From assembly GCA_028706695.1 (NCBI GenBank), contig JAQTVU010000063.1, forward strand, positions 1 to 8,598: 8,598 nucleotides of DNA, given 5' to 3'. The notes below the pieces were generated by a model that worked only from the letters and a program-made list of their open reading frames with translations, made no database searches and was not told the origin of the DNA. A program made the position numbers and the translations under genes. Each line of letters begins with the position of its first letter. The stretch's first letter is position 1. Below are positions 1 to 6,657 of the stretch, one piece after another. The DNA is from Mycobacterium sp. GTDB taxonomy: Bacteria; Actinomycetota; Actinomycetes; Mycobacteriales; Mycobacteriaceae.

Positions 1-127
1 ATGCGACAGAGCCGCTCGGCGCAAACCTCCACTACCGACCAGCCCACGGCGATGGCCGCATGAGCGGCCATCGAGACAGCCGGCCGGCACGAGGAATCCC
101 CGCAGTTCACTGCGGGGAGGACGTCAA
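1..127 (+). mobile_element. Right end of an IS200/IS605-group (IS1341-type, tnpB) insertion element, left part outside the window
   Basis: Bases 93-127 match the right-end pattern I know from tnpB-only elements. A GGAATCCCCG arm, a short loop, a CGGGGAGGA arm and a GTCAA terminus follow one another. The stem is 9 perfect base pairs (97-105 with 110-118, loop TTCA), and TCAA lies at 124-127. In the studied family member IS608, right-end cleavage follows TCAA, so the element probably ends at 127. A second 9-bp hairpin (51-59 with 64-72, loop ATGA) lies just inside. No tnpA is visible, and the left end is outside the window. The identification rests on remembered family patterns plus the coding frame below, not on a search. 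Confidence 0.6.
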
Positions 128-206
128 GAGCTTTAGAACCGACGGATGCCAGGAGCCGAATCCGGCCCGCCCAGCCGCAACGAGCGCGCTCGCCCACGCC
201 GGGTGA
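1..206 (+). CDS. tnpB: C-terminal end of a TnpB-like RNA-guided nuclease (5' end outside the window)
   Basis: The frame starting at base 3 is open from the left edge to TGA at 204-206. It translates the element's right end as RGIPAVHCGEDVK. Actinobacterial TnpB proteins often end with such a GIPxxHxGEDV tail because their 3' end overlaps the right-end hairpin. TnpB is a RuvC-like nuclease that uses an omega RNA to cut DNA at the donor joint, helping the element persist. The RuvC and zinc-finger parts would lie left of the window, so activity cannot be judged. About 26 codons extend past the presumed element end at 127, so the stop codon appears to come from flanking DNA. A competing frame, with ATG at 1 and TGA at 61, gives a 20-residue peptide of no recognised family. 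Confidence 0.5.
   Translation, partial: ATEPLGANLHYRPAHGDGRMSGHRDSRPARGIPAVHCGEDVKSFRTDGCQEPNPARPAATSALAHAG
97..118 (+). repeat. Right-end hairpin of the IS element
   Basis: This is a perfect 9-bp inverted repeat with a TTCA loop, followed six bases after the stem by TCAA. Subterminal hairpins in single-stranded DNA are what IS200/IS605 TnpA transposases recognise. In the transcript the same hairpin forms the last stem of the omega RNA scaffold. No T-run follows, so it does not look like a classic intrinsic terminator. Confidence 0.6.
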
Positions 207-252
207 CCGTTACCCCGTTCCCGGTTGAACCTGGTGGCGCCTGTGACAGCCC

Positions 253-295
253 AGCGGATTGGGGTATGCGGCAAAGCCGCATACCCCAATCCGCT
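253..295. terminator. Perfect 20-bp hairpin between convergent genes, likely bidirectional terminator
   Basis: Bases 253-272 pair perfectly with 276-295 across a 3-base loop (AAA on the + strand). It lies between the end of the + strand tnpB frame (206) and the - strand Gly/Met-rich gene. The TAG stop of that gene (294-296) sits at the foot of the stem. Neither side has a T-run, but mycobacterial terminators often lack one. A two-way terminator is the simplest reading. A dispersed palindromic repeat is possible because the arms are longer and more perfect than termination needs. Confidence 0.55.
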
Positions 296-881
296 ACGGG
301 CGCGGTCCAGGTCCCGGAGAGGTGGGCGACGGAGCCGGCCCGCCCGGGCCCATGCCTCCGGGACCCATCCCGCCCGGACCCATGCCACCCGGACCACCCA
401 TGCCACCCGGACCCATGCCACCCGGGCCACCCATGCCACCCGGACCCATGCCACCCGGACCCATGCCCCCCGGGCCCCCCATGCCACCCGGACCCATGCC
501 ACCCGGGCCACCCATCCCGCCCGGACCCATGCCGCCGGGGCCGCCGGGCACGACGATCATCCCGGGACCCGCGGGGCCGAACCACGGCCCGTTACCCGGG
601 CCGGGGCCGCCGCCGGGTTTGAACATGGTGCCGGGCGGATGGCGGTACCAGTGGTCGTCTCCGAACACCATCGCGCCGGAGAAGAAGATGACCGACAGGA
701 TGAACACGATCCCGGCGACGATGACCACCCACGCTGCGGCCGTGTAGAGCCGCGGCGGCTTCGTCCGCTGCACCGGCGGCGGCAGTGTCATGGCGGTGGG
801 CGGCGGCGTTGCAGGCCCGGACGGCGGCGGCGTTGCGGGCCCGGAAGGCCGCGGCGCCGAGGGTTCAGGTGTTTCGGTCAT
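294..881 (-). CDS. Pro/Gly-rich single-pass membrane protein with Gly-Gly-Met repeat tail
   Basis: The 195-residue product has three parts. Residues 1-45 are a Pro-rich, presumably cytosolic segment. One membrane helix follows at about 48-74 (AAAWVVIVAGIVFILSVIFF inside it). The tail is very Gly/Pro-rich, and from about residue 112 it becomes an irregular array of GGMGP and GGMGGP units before a Pro-rich end. Helix and position match the Pro-rich proteins next to the DUF4185 gene in M. tuberculosis (Rv3705A/Rv3706c type), whose function is unknown. The start at 881 was chosen because MTETPEPS aligns with MRETPETS of the paralogue to the right. An ATG at 890, with AGGGG four bases upstream, is a real alternative; 929 is less likely. 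The array is longer than I would expect for the M. tuberculosis protein, suggesting slippage expansion. Confidence 0.75.
   Translation of the reverse strand: MTETPEPSAPRPSGPATPPPSGPATPPPTAMTLPPPVQRTKPPRLYTAAAWVVIVAGIVFILSVIFFSGAMVFGDDHWYRHPPGTMFKPGGGPGPGNGPWFGPAGPGMIVVPGGPGGMGPGGMGGPGGMGPGGMGGPGGMGPGGMGPGGMGGPGGMGPGGMGGPGGMGPGGMGPGGMGPGGPAPSPTSPGPGPRP
340..540 (-). repeat. Low-complexity coding repeat (GGMGP/GGMGGP units)
   Basis: On the + strand the tract reads as near-identical blocks built from CATGCCACCCGGACC and CATGCCACCCGGGCCACC, in 15- and 24-base periods. It encodes the Gly-Gly-Met array of the membrane protein. Because the units are multiples of three, copy-number changes would keep the frame. 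The composition also leaves several other frames open on both strands, giving collagen-like phantom proteins. Slippage-driven length variation between strains is expected. Confidence 0.8.
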
Positions 882-957
882 GCCCTGCATACTGCCCCTG
901 CCGGTGACGGGCCGACAGGTCTCGGCCACAAAAGTGCGGTGAATTGAGATTCGACGG

Positions 958-978
958 TTAGGTACCGGTTATGAGGGC
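958..978 (-). promoter_or_regulatory. Conserved upstream motif, copy 1 (before the Gly/Met-rich protein gene)
   Basis: On the + strand this reads TTAGGTACCGGTTATGAGG. It matches the block at 1469-1487 in front of the paralogous gene at 16 of 19 positions. Read on the - strand it is CCTCATAACCGGTACCTAA, lying about 70-80 bases before the start codon. TACCTA could be part of a -10 element, and the central ACCGGT is palindromic, so it may be a promoter core or an operator. The function is inferred from conservation and position. Confidence 0.5.
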
Positions 979-1041
979 AAGGAGCGAGGCACGCGGGCGA
1001 TCGCCGGGCTTCGGTTTGCTGACGGACCGGACGGGGCCGGC

Positions 1042-1422
1042 TTAGGGGGAAGGCAGGGGAGCCAGCGACGACGGCACCTGACCGGGGCCGGCGCCGGGAC
1101 GGAAGGTCCCGGACCCACCGCCCGGGACCGCCGCGGGTCCGCCACCGCCGGGCCCGCCCGGATGCTTCATCATGGCGGGGTGCGCGCGATGACCGCGGTG
1201 CAAGCCGCCGGGGAAGCCGGCAGGGAAGCCGGCGTGCCTGCCCAGCACGAAACCGGTGAAGAAGATGACCGCGACGATGAACACGGTCCCGGCGACGATG
1301 GCGACCCAGGCCGCGAACCGGAAGACCCGCGGGCTCTGGTAGGCCGCTTCTCCGACCGGCGCAGGCGCCGGCGCCGCGGCGGTGGCCGTCCCCGCGATCG
1401 AGGTTTCAGGTGTTTCTCTCAT
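1042..1422 (-). CDS. Pro/Gly-rich single-pass membrane protein (Rv3706c/Rv3705A type)
   Basis: This 126-residue protein is a paralogue of the Gly/Met-rich protein to its left. Both begin MxETPExS and have an Ala/Pro-rich N-terminus. Both carry a very similar membrane helix, here at about residues 37-61 (FAAWVAIVAGTVFIVAVIFF inside it). The tail after the helix differs: a His-containing stretch (GLHRGHRAHPAMMKHPGG, about 73-90), then Gly/Pro-rich sequence with no Met repeat. The ATG at 1420-1422 is the only sensible start, since an in-frame TGA lies just upstream. No clear Shine-Dalgarno sequence precedes it. Its position beside the DUF4185 gene is as in M. tuberculosis. The function is unknown; a small envelope-anchored protein is all the sequence supports. 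Confidence 0.75.
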   Translation of the reverse strand: MRETPETSIAGTATAAAPAPAPVGEAAYQSPRVFRFAAWVAIVAGTVFIVAVIFFTGFVLGRHAGFPAGFPGGLHRGHRAHPAMMKHPGGPGGGGPAAVPGGGSGTFRPGAGPGQVPSSLAPLPSP

Positions 1423-1468
1423 GAGATCAATGATGCACGCGTAGACACTGGCCGCGACTGTGCACTAC

Positions 1469-1489
1469 TTATGTAGCGGCTATGAGGCG
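1469..1489 (-). promoter_or_regulatory. Conserved upstream motif, copy 2 (before the second Pro-rich membrane protein gene)
   Basis: The + strand reads TTATGTAGCGGCTATGAGG, matching 16 of 19 positions with the block at 958-976. On the - strand it becomes CCTCATAGCCGCTACATAA, about 50 bases before the ATG. TAGCCGCTA is a short inverted repeat, and TACATA resembles a -10 box. Retention in front of both paralogues suggests a shared promoter or regulator site, unless the duplication is simply recent. Confidence 0.5.
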
Positions 1490-1547
1490 AGTGCCCTCAC
1501 CCCAGCGGCCGCCGAGGTTGCGCGGCGGCTCTTCGATCTGTGTGGGC

Positions 1548-1564
1548 GGCCCGGGCGGCGGGCC
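1548..1564 (-). terminator. Weak candidate terminator hairpin downstream of the DUF4185 gene
   Basis: GGCCCG (1548-1553) pairs with CGGGCC (1559-1564) across a 5-base loop, about 75 bases beyond the stop codon of the ask-asd-DUF4185 operon. There is no T-run, and the 1490-1639 gap is generally GC-rich and full of small stems, including a self-complementary GCGCGGCCGCGC near 1619-1630. The call rests mainly on position. Confidence 0.25.
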
Positions 1565-1639
1565 GGGCCAGCTCGGCCGGCAGGCGCAGTGTCAAGGCGA
1601 TAGCTCCCTGTGATTTGTGCGCGGCCGCGCGCCTGTCGA

Positions 1640-2788
1640 TCAGGGCTTGAACGGGTTGACGGCGAACTGGATCACCCGGTATGGCGCGGTTTCGCGGGCC
1701 CGGGTGTCCCACTGGCTGACGAAGATGCGCAGCTCGTCGAGCGTGGAGCCCGGCGAGATGTAGCCGCCGTAGGGCTGGGCGAGCCGGTTGTCGTTGGGCG
1801 GCGGCAAGCTTTCCGGCGGCTCGGGCCACTCGTCGTGCTGCACCACCGTCGTCACCGGCGCCTCGCCCAGCCCGGTCGGGTCGTTGGCCACGCGGACCTC
1901 CATGTTGCCTGTGCCGGCGTTGAAGTAGGACAGCACGGTTTTGCCATCGATCTGCCGGATCGACATCTCACCCACCATCCCCGGCCACAGCGGGGTGGGC
2001 GGCTTGTTCCAGCCACCGGCGGAGCCGGCTGCCCAGCCCTGCCAGCGCGACCGGTCGGTGAAGGTCTGCGGTGTGGCCCGATAGAGCCGCACCGGATCTC
2101 TGCGGGCGAAGCTGTCGGCCACGATGTAAACCCAGCCGGTGGGCGACTCCCGGGTCGGGATGGGGTCGTAATAGCCGCTGATCTGCGTCTGCGCACCACC
2201 CTGGTAGGAGGCGGCGCAGCGTGATCCGGCCACGGTCTGCCAGCCGGGGCGCTGCGGTTCGGCCGTCACCAGCCGGGAGTTCTGCGGTTCCAGGTTCCTG
2301 GTCGTGGTCACCATCAAGTAGTTGCGCCGGTTGATCTGAACCACGCCGGCGGGCAGTTGTGAGTCGCCCGGCGGCGTGGGATCGGCCAGCAGCGGCCTGC
2401 TCGTTCCCGTGACGCCGGTGTAGCGGATCCCGCCCGGGTCGTCGACGGACGCGGTGTCCACGCGCAGCGCCACCGGCGAGTGCCAGCCACCGAAACCGAC
2501 GCCCTGCCCGGCGAAGCTGTCCCCGCAGACCTGCAGCAACTCGCTGGGGAATTCGACGAACTCGCACAGGTCGGTCGCGCCGATGCCGTAGTCGCCGGTC
2601 GGGGTGCCGGTGCCGGCCGTCGGACCGATCCGCACCACCTGGCCGGGCGCCAGCGGCTGCAGGATCGGCGCCGGCGCCGGCGCCGGCGGATCGGCGCGGA
2701 CCACCCAAAGCCATTGCGGCACAAACAAAGCCGCGACCGACAGCGAACACCGCGAAAGTAGGCGGGCGTGGGCGGAGCGCACCCGCAC
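1640..2788 (-). CDS. Secreted DUF4185 protein (Rv3707c-like), candidate endo-D-arabinanase
   Basis: This 382-residue protein resembles M. tuberculosis Rv3707c. A basic N-terminus and a hydrophobic segment (about residues 10-31) look like a signal sequence, with a likely cut near RA/DPPAP. The mature part carries DUF4185 features: YGIGATDLCEF (67-77), a LLQVCGDSF stretch (84-92), GGWHSPVALRVD, SPTGWVYIVADSF (215-227) and GGYISPGS (341-348). D72, D90 and E274 are candidate catalytic acids, but I cannot assign them. Some DUF4185 proteins have been shown to be endo-D-arabinanases (family GH183) acting on mycobacterial arabinogalactan and lipoarabinomannan. Activity of this protein is inference. 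The GTG start at 2786-2788 lies one base after the asd stop codon, implying translational coupling. Another GTG two codons later (2780-2782) is possible. Confidence 0.85.
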   Translation of the reverse strand: MRVRSAHARLLSRCSLSVAALFVPQWLWVVRADPPAPAPAPILQPLAPGQVVRIGPTAGTGTPTGDYGIGATDLCEFVEFPSELLQVCGDSFAGQGVGFGGWHSPVALRVDTASVDDPGGIRYTGVTGTSRPLLADPTPPGDSQLPAGVVQINRRNYLMVTTTRNLEPQNSRLVTAEPQRPGWQTVAGSRCAASYQGGAQTQISGYYDPIPTRESPTGWVYIVADSFARRDPVRLYRATPQTFTDRSRWQGWAAGSAGGWNKPPTPLWPGMVGEMSIRQIDGKTVLSYFNAGTGNMEVRVANDPTGLGEAPVTTVVQHDEWPEPPESLPPPNDNRLAQPYGGYISPGSTLDELRIFVSQWDTRARETAPYRVIQFAVNPFKP

Positions 2789-2789
2789 G

Positions 2790-3845
2790 TCACTGCTGAG
2801 CGGCCAGCAGCTCGGCGATCTGGATGGTGTTCAGCGCCGCCCCTTTGCGCAGGTTGTCACCGGAAACGAACAACGCCAGGCCGCGCCCGTCGGGCACCCC
2901 CGGGTCACGCCGGATGCGGCCGACCAGCGATTCGTCGAGACCGGCCGCCGCCAACGGCGTGGGCACGTCGACCAGCTTGACCCCCGGGGCGCCATCCAGC
3001 AATTGCCGGGCCCGCTCGGGCGACAGCGGCCGGGTGAACTCGGCATTGATCGACAGCGAGTGCCCGGTGAACACCGGCACCCGCACGCAGGTGCCGCTGA
3101 CGGCCAGGTCGGGGATGCCGAGAATCTTGCGGCTCTCGTGACGCAGCTTCTGGTCCTCGTCGGTCTCCCCGGACCCGTCGTCGACCAATGACCCGGCCAG
3201 CGGCACCACGTTGAACGCGATCGGTGCCACATATGTTCTCGGCGCCGGGAAGTCCAGGGCGCCGCCGTCGTGCACCAGTCGCTCGGCCTCGCCGATGACC
3301 GCGCGCGCCTGGCCGGCCAACTCGCCCACCCCGGCCAGGCCGCTGCCGGACACGGCCTGGTAGCTCGAGACCACCAACCGGATCAGCCCCGCCTCGTCGT
3401 GCAGCACCTTGAGCACCGGCATCGCGGCCATCGTGGTGCAGTTCGGGTTGGCGATGATGCCCTTCGCGAGCGGCCGGGCTCGGGCGACGTCTCGTTCGAA
3501 GTTCACCTCGGACACCACCAGCGGCACGTCGGGGTCCTTGCGCCACGCCGACGAGTTGTCGATCACCGTCACCCCGGCCGCGGCGAAGCGGGGCGCCTGC
3601 ACCCGCGACAGCGCCGAGCCGGCCGAGAACAACGCGATGTCCAGCCCGGTCGGGTCGGCCGTCGCGGCGTCCTCGACCTCGATCTCCTGGCCGCGGAAGG
3701 GCAGCTTGCGGCCCTGGGAGCGGGCCGAGGCGAAGAACCGCACCGTCTCGGCCGGGAAGTCGCGTTCGTCGAGCAGCGTGCGCATCACCTGACCCACCTG
3801 GCCGGTGGCGCCCACCACGCCGATCGACAGCCCGTGCACCCCCAT
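2790..3845 (-). CDS. asd: Aspartate-semialdehyde dehydrogenase
   Basis: Asd reduces aspartyl-4-phosphate to aspartate semialdehyde with NADPH. This is the second step towards lysine/meso-DAP, threonine, methionine and isoleucine. The 351-residue product has the NADP-binding glycine motif GATGQVG (12-18) and the active-site NPNCTT with catalytic Cys136. It also has Gln163 in SYQAVSGSG, Glu230, Arg255 and the acid/base His262 in GHSLSINAEF. All key residues expected from the M. tuberculosis enzyme are present. The ATG at 3843-3845 directly abuts the TAG of ask, so the two genes are translationally coupled. A GTG two codons inside (3837-3839) gives a length closer to the usual one and is an alternative start. 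The DUF4185 gene follows after one base. Confidence 0.97.
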   Translation of the reverse strand: MGVHGLSIGVVGATGQVGQVMRTLLDERDFPAETVRFFASARSQGRKLPFRGQEIEVEDAATADPTGLDIALFSAGSALSRVQAPRFAAAGVTVIDNSSAWRKDPDVPLVVSEVNFERDVARARPLAKGIIANPNCTTMAAMPVLKVLHDEAGLIRLVVSSYQAVSGSGLAGVGELAGQARAVIGEAERLVHDGGALDFPAPRTYVAPIAFNVVPLAGSLVDDGSGETDEDQKLRHESRKILGIPDLAVSGTCVRVPVFTGHSLSINAEFTRPLSPERARQLLDGAPGVKLVDVPTPLAAAGLDESLVGRIRRDPGVPDGRGLALFVSGDNLRKGAALNTIQIAELLAAQQ

Positions 3846-5111
<1,266 letters not shown>

Positions 5112-5175
5112 TGTTCCCCTTCCGCTTCCCTTCCGCTCCCCGAGATGCGCAGCTGCCGCTGCGTCCCGAGCCATC

Positions 5176-5181
5176 AGAATA
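5176..5181 (-). promoter_or_regulatory. Candidate -10 box of the ask-asd-DUF4185 operon
   Basis: Read on the - strand the hexamer is TATTCT, fitting the mycobacterial TANNNT pattern. It lies about 65 bases before the ask GTG. No convincing -35 box stands 16-18 bases upstream, as is common for mycobacterial promoters. The rest of 5112-5216 shows only a purine-rich leader before ask. Confidence 0.3.
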
Positions 5182-5216
5182 CGTCCAGCGGTGCGAGTAG
5201 TTTGGAGACCTGGCTT

Positions 5217-5271
5217 TGGACTGGCCCTGGACTGGCCCTGGACCGGCTCTGGACTGGCCCTGGACCGGTTT
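5217..5271. repeat. Five tandem 11-bp repeats in the ask/leuA divergent promoter region
   Basis: Units start at 5217, 5228, 5239, 5250 and 5261. Three are TGGACTGGCCC and two are variants (TGGACCGGCTC and TGGACCGGTTT). The 11-base period is close to one DNA helical turn, so a bound protein would meet every unit on one face. The array sits between the presumed ask -10 box and the leuA -35 box. It may be an operator array, a spacer minisatellite or a variable-number repeat. Confidence 0.85.
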
Positions 5272-5299
5272 TGTCGGCAGGACCGAGCGGTCGGCGGTT

Positions 5300-5327
5300 T
5301 TGGCGCAGCGGCCGGGCACGGTAGAGT
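5300..5327 (+). promoter_or_regulatory. SigA-like promoter of leuA leader and leuA
   Basis: A -10 box TAGAGT (5322-5327) fits TANNNT. A -35-like TTGGCG (5300-5305, 4 of 6 with TTGACA) lies 16 bases upstream. Transcription would start 6-8 bases downstream, around 5334-5335, which is the GTG of the leader peptide. That peptide would then be translated from a leaderless transcript, a common arrangement in mycobacteria. This is predicted from sequence only. Confidence 0.5.
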
Positions 5328-5334
5328 GCGGGTC

Positions 5335-5376
5335 GTGCAGCGGGTGCTCCTCCTCGGACGCCGCGACGGGGTCTGA
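5335..5376 (+). CDS. Leucine-rich leader peptide of the leuA attenuator
   Basis: GTG at 5335 opens a 13-codon frame, VQRVLLLGRRDGV, ending at TGA 5374-5376. Three consecutive CTC leucine codons (5347-5355) are the hallmark of a leucine-sensing leader peptide. An in-frame GTG at 5326 would add three residues, but it overlaps the presumed -10 box. Leader peptides with Leu codon runs upstream of leuA have been proposed for Actinobacteria by comparative genomics. It has no function as a protein; slow decoding at the Leu codons when Leu-tRNA is scarce is the signal. Confidence 0.6.
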   Translation: MQRVLLLGRRDGV

Positions 5377-5451
5377 TCCGGACCGGCCACCCGTCGCGGG
5401 TGTCGGTGATGCGCCGGTCTGAGATTCCCTCTGACACCCCGGAGCAATACC
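5345..5451 (+). promoter_or_regulatory. leuA attenuator: alternative RNA stems and masking of the leuA ribosome binding site
   Basis: Three pairings can be read. Bases 5361-5370 pair perfectly with 5390-5399 (10 bp), with the leader stop codon in the loop. Bases 5398-5404 pair with 5433-5439 (7 bp, extendable by a G-U and a G-C pair to 9) and overlap the first stem by two bases, so the stems compete. TGCTCC (5345-5350), which runs into the Leu codons, is complementary to GGAGCA (5441-5446), which holds the leuA Shine-Dalgarno sequence. A ribosome stalled on the Leu codons would cover the first segment and free the binding site. No T-run follows a stem, so control of translation start is more likely than termination. 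Confidence 0.5.
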
Positions 5452-6654
5452 GTGACTTCCAATCCCGACGCGTACACCTCCAAACGAGCCATCGTCAGGC
5501 CCACCGGCCCGCGCCGGCCGGGCCAGCCGGCGTGGAATCCCCAGCGGGGGTCATCGATGCCGGTCAACCGGTACCGGCCGTTCGCCGACGAGGTCGAGCC
5601 CGTCCGGCTGCCGGACCGCACCTGGCCCGACCGCGTCATCGACACCGCGCCCCTGTGGTGCGCGGTGGACCTGCGCGACGGCAACCAGGCGCTGATCGAT
5701 CCGATGAGCCCAGCCCGCAAGCGCCGCATGTTCGACCTGCTGGTGAGCATGGGTTACAAGGAAATCGAGGTCGGGTTCCCCTCGGCCAGCCAGACCGACT
5801 TCGACTTCGTCCGCGAGATCATCGCCGACGGCGCCATTCCCGATGACGTCACCATCCAGGTGCTCACCCAGTGCCGCCCGGAGCTGATCGAGCGCAGCTT
5901 CCACGCCTGCGAGGGCGCGCGGCAGGTGATTGTGCACTTCTACAACTCGACGTCGATCCTGCAGCGCCGCGTGGTGTTCCGCGCCGACCGGGCCGCCGTG
6001 CGGGCCATCGCGATCGACGGCGCCCGCAAGTGCGTCGAGGAGGCCGCCAAGTACCGTGGCACGCGGTGGCGGTTCGAGTACTCGCCGGAGTCCTACACCG
6101 GCACCGAACTCGAATACGCCCGGCAGGTGTGTGATGCCGTCGGCGAAATCATCGCCCCGACACCGGACAACCCGATCATCTTCAACCTGCCCGCCACCGT
6201 GGAGATGGCGACGCCCAACATCTACGCCGACTCGATCGAGTGGATGAGCCGCAACCTGGCGCGCCGGGACTCCGTCATCTTGAGCCTGCACCCGCACAAC
6301 GACCGCGGAACCGCGGTCGCCGCGGCCGAGTTGGGTTATCAGGCGGGCGCCGACCGGATCGAGGGCTGCCTGTTCGGCAACGGCGAGCGCACCGGCAACG
6401 TGTGTCTGGTGACGCTGGGTCTCAACCTGTTCTCCCGCGGCGTCGACCCGCAAATCGACTTCGCCAACATCGACGAGATCCGTCGCACCGTGGAGTACTG
6501 CAACCAGTTGGCGGTGCACGAACGTCACCCGTACGGCGGCGACCTGGTTTACACCGCGTTCTCCGGCAGCCACCAGGATGCCATCAACAAGGGCCTCGAC
6601 CAGATGAAGGTCGACGCCGACGCCGCCGGCATCGACGTCGAGGAGATGCTCTAG
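5452..6654 (+). CDS. leuA: LeuA N-terminal fragment: catalytic domain up to the premature stop
   Basis: The 400-residue product contains the whole HMGL-like TIM barrel. The metal and substrate residues are present: Arg75-Asp76 in DLRDGNQA, Glu213 in SPESYTG, and His280 and His282 in LHPHND. The glycine-rich GNGERTGN loop lies at 309-316. It stops inside the linker region after the barrel (EEML), so it lacks the rest of the linker and the leucine-binding dimer domain. In the M. tuberculosis enzyme the linker and C-terminal domain of one subunit help shape the neighbour's active site. This fragment alone is therefore unlikely to be a normal synthase. A methionine at residue 36 (5557) is a possible alternative start but lacks the conserved N-terminal segment. 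Confidence 0.75.
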   Translation: MTSNPDAYTSKRAIVRPTGPRRPGQPAWNPQRGSSMPVNRYRPFADEVEPVRLPDRTWPDRVIDTAPLWCAVDLRDGNQALIDPMSPARKRRMFDLLVSMGYKEIEVGFPSASQTDFDFVREIIADGAIPDDVTIQVLTQCRPELIERSFHACEGARQVIVHFYNSTSILQRRVVFRADRAAVRAIAIDGARKCVEEAAKYRGTRWRFEYSPESYTGTELEYARQVCDAVGEIIAPTPDNPIIFNLPATVEMATPNIYADSIEWMSRNLARRDSVILSLHPHNDRGTAVAAAELGYQAGADRIEGCLFGNGERTGNVCLVTLGLNLFSRGVDPQIDFANIDEIRRTVEYCNQLAVHERHPYGGDLVYTAFSGSHQDAINKGLDQMKVDADAAGIDVEEML

Positions 6655-6657
6655 CAG

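Larger units (their letters stand above)
1..147 (+). ncRNA. Putative omega RNA 3' scaffold plus guide of the TnpB element
   Basis: In characterised TnpB systems the guide RNA comes from the 3' end of the tnpB transcript. Its scaffold ends at the right end of the element, and the next 16-20 bases, which are flanking DNA, act as the guide. Applied here, the scaffold would end at TCAA (124-127) and contain the hairpins at 51-72 and 97-118. The guide would begin at 128 with GAGCTTTAGAACCGACGGAT (128-147). The 5' boundary is unknown and may lie outside the window. The hairpins are seen directly; expression and processing are inferred. Confidence 0.4.

Noticed and set aside
1..63. A complete 20-residue + strand peptide from ATG 1, or a - strand gene starting at 71
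   Set aside because: Both are open by chance with unremarkable codon use. The frame starting at base 3 explains both the coding pattern and the IS right end better.
182..191. GAGCGCGCTC palindrome as an operator
   Set aside because: A 10-base palindrome is expected by chance in DNA this GC-rich, and it has no partner or promoter beside it.
293..540. CRISPR array suggested by the regular repeats
   Set aside because: The units are contiguous, in multiples of three bases and coding; there are no unique spacers between repeats.
259..747. 162-codon + strand frame with collagen-like Pro-Pro-Gly-Pro-Met repeats
   Set aside because: It is the antisense of the Gly-Gly-Met array. The - strand frame has a membrane helix, a paralogue with the same N-terminus and a conserved upstream motif; this frame has none of these.
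5112..5750. N-terminal extension of ask giving a 634-residue protein
   Set aside because: It crosses the repeat array, promoter and leuA start. GTG 5111 has a good ribosome binding site and yields exactly the family length of 421.
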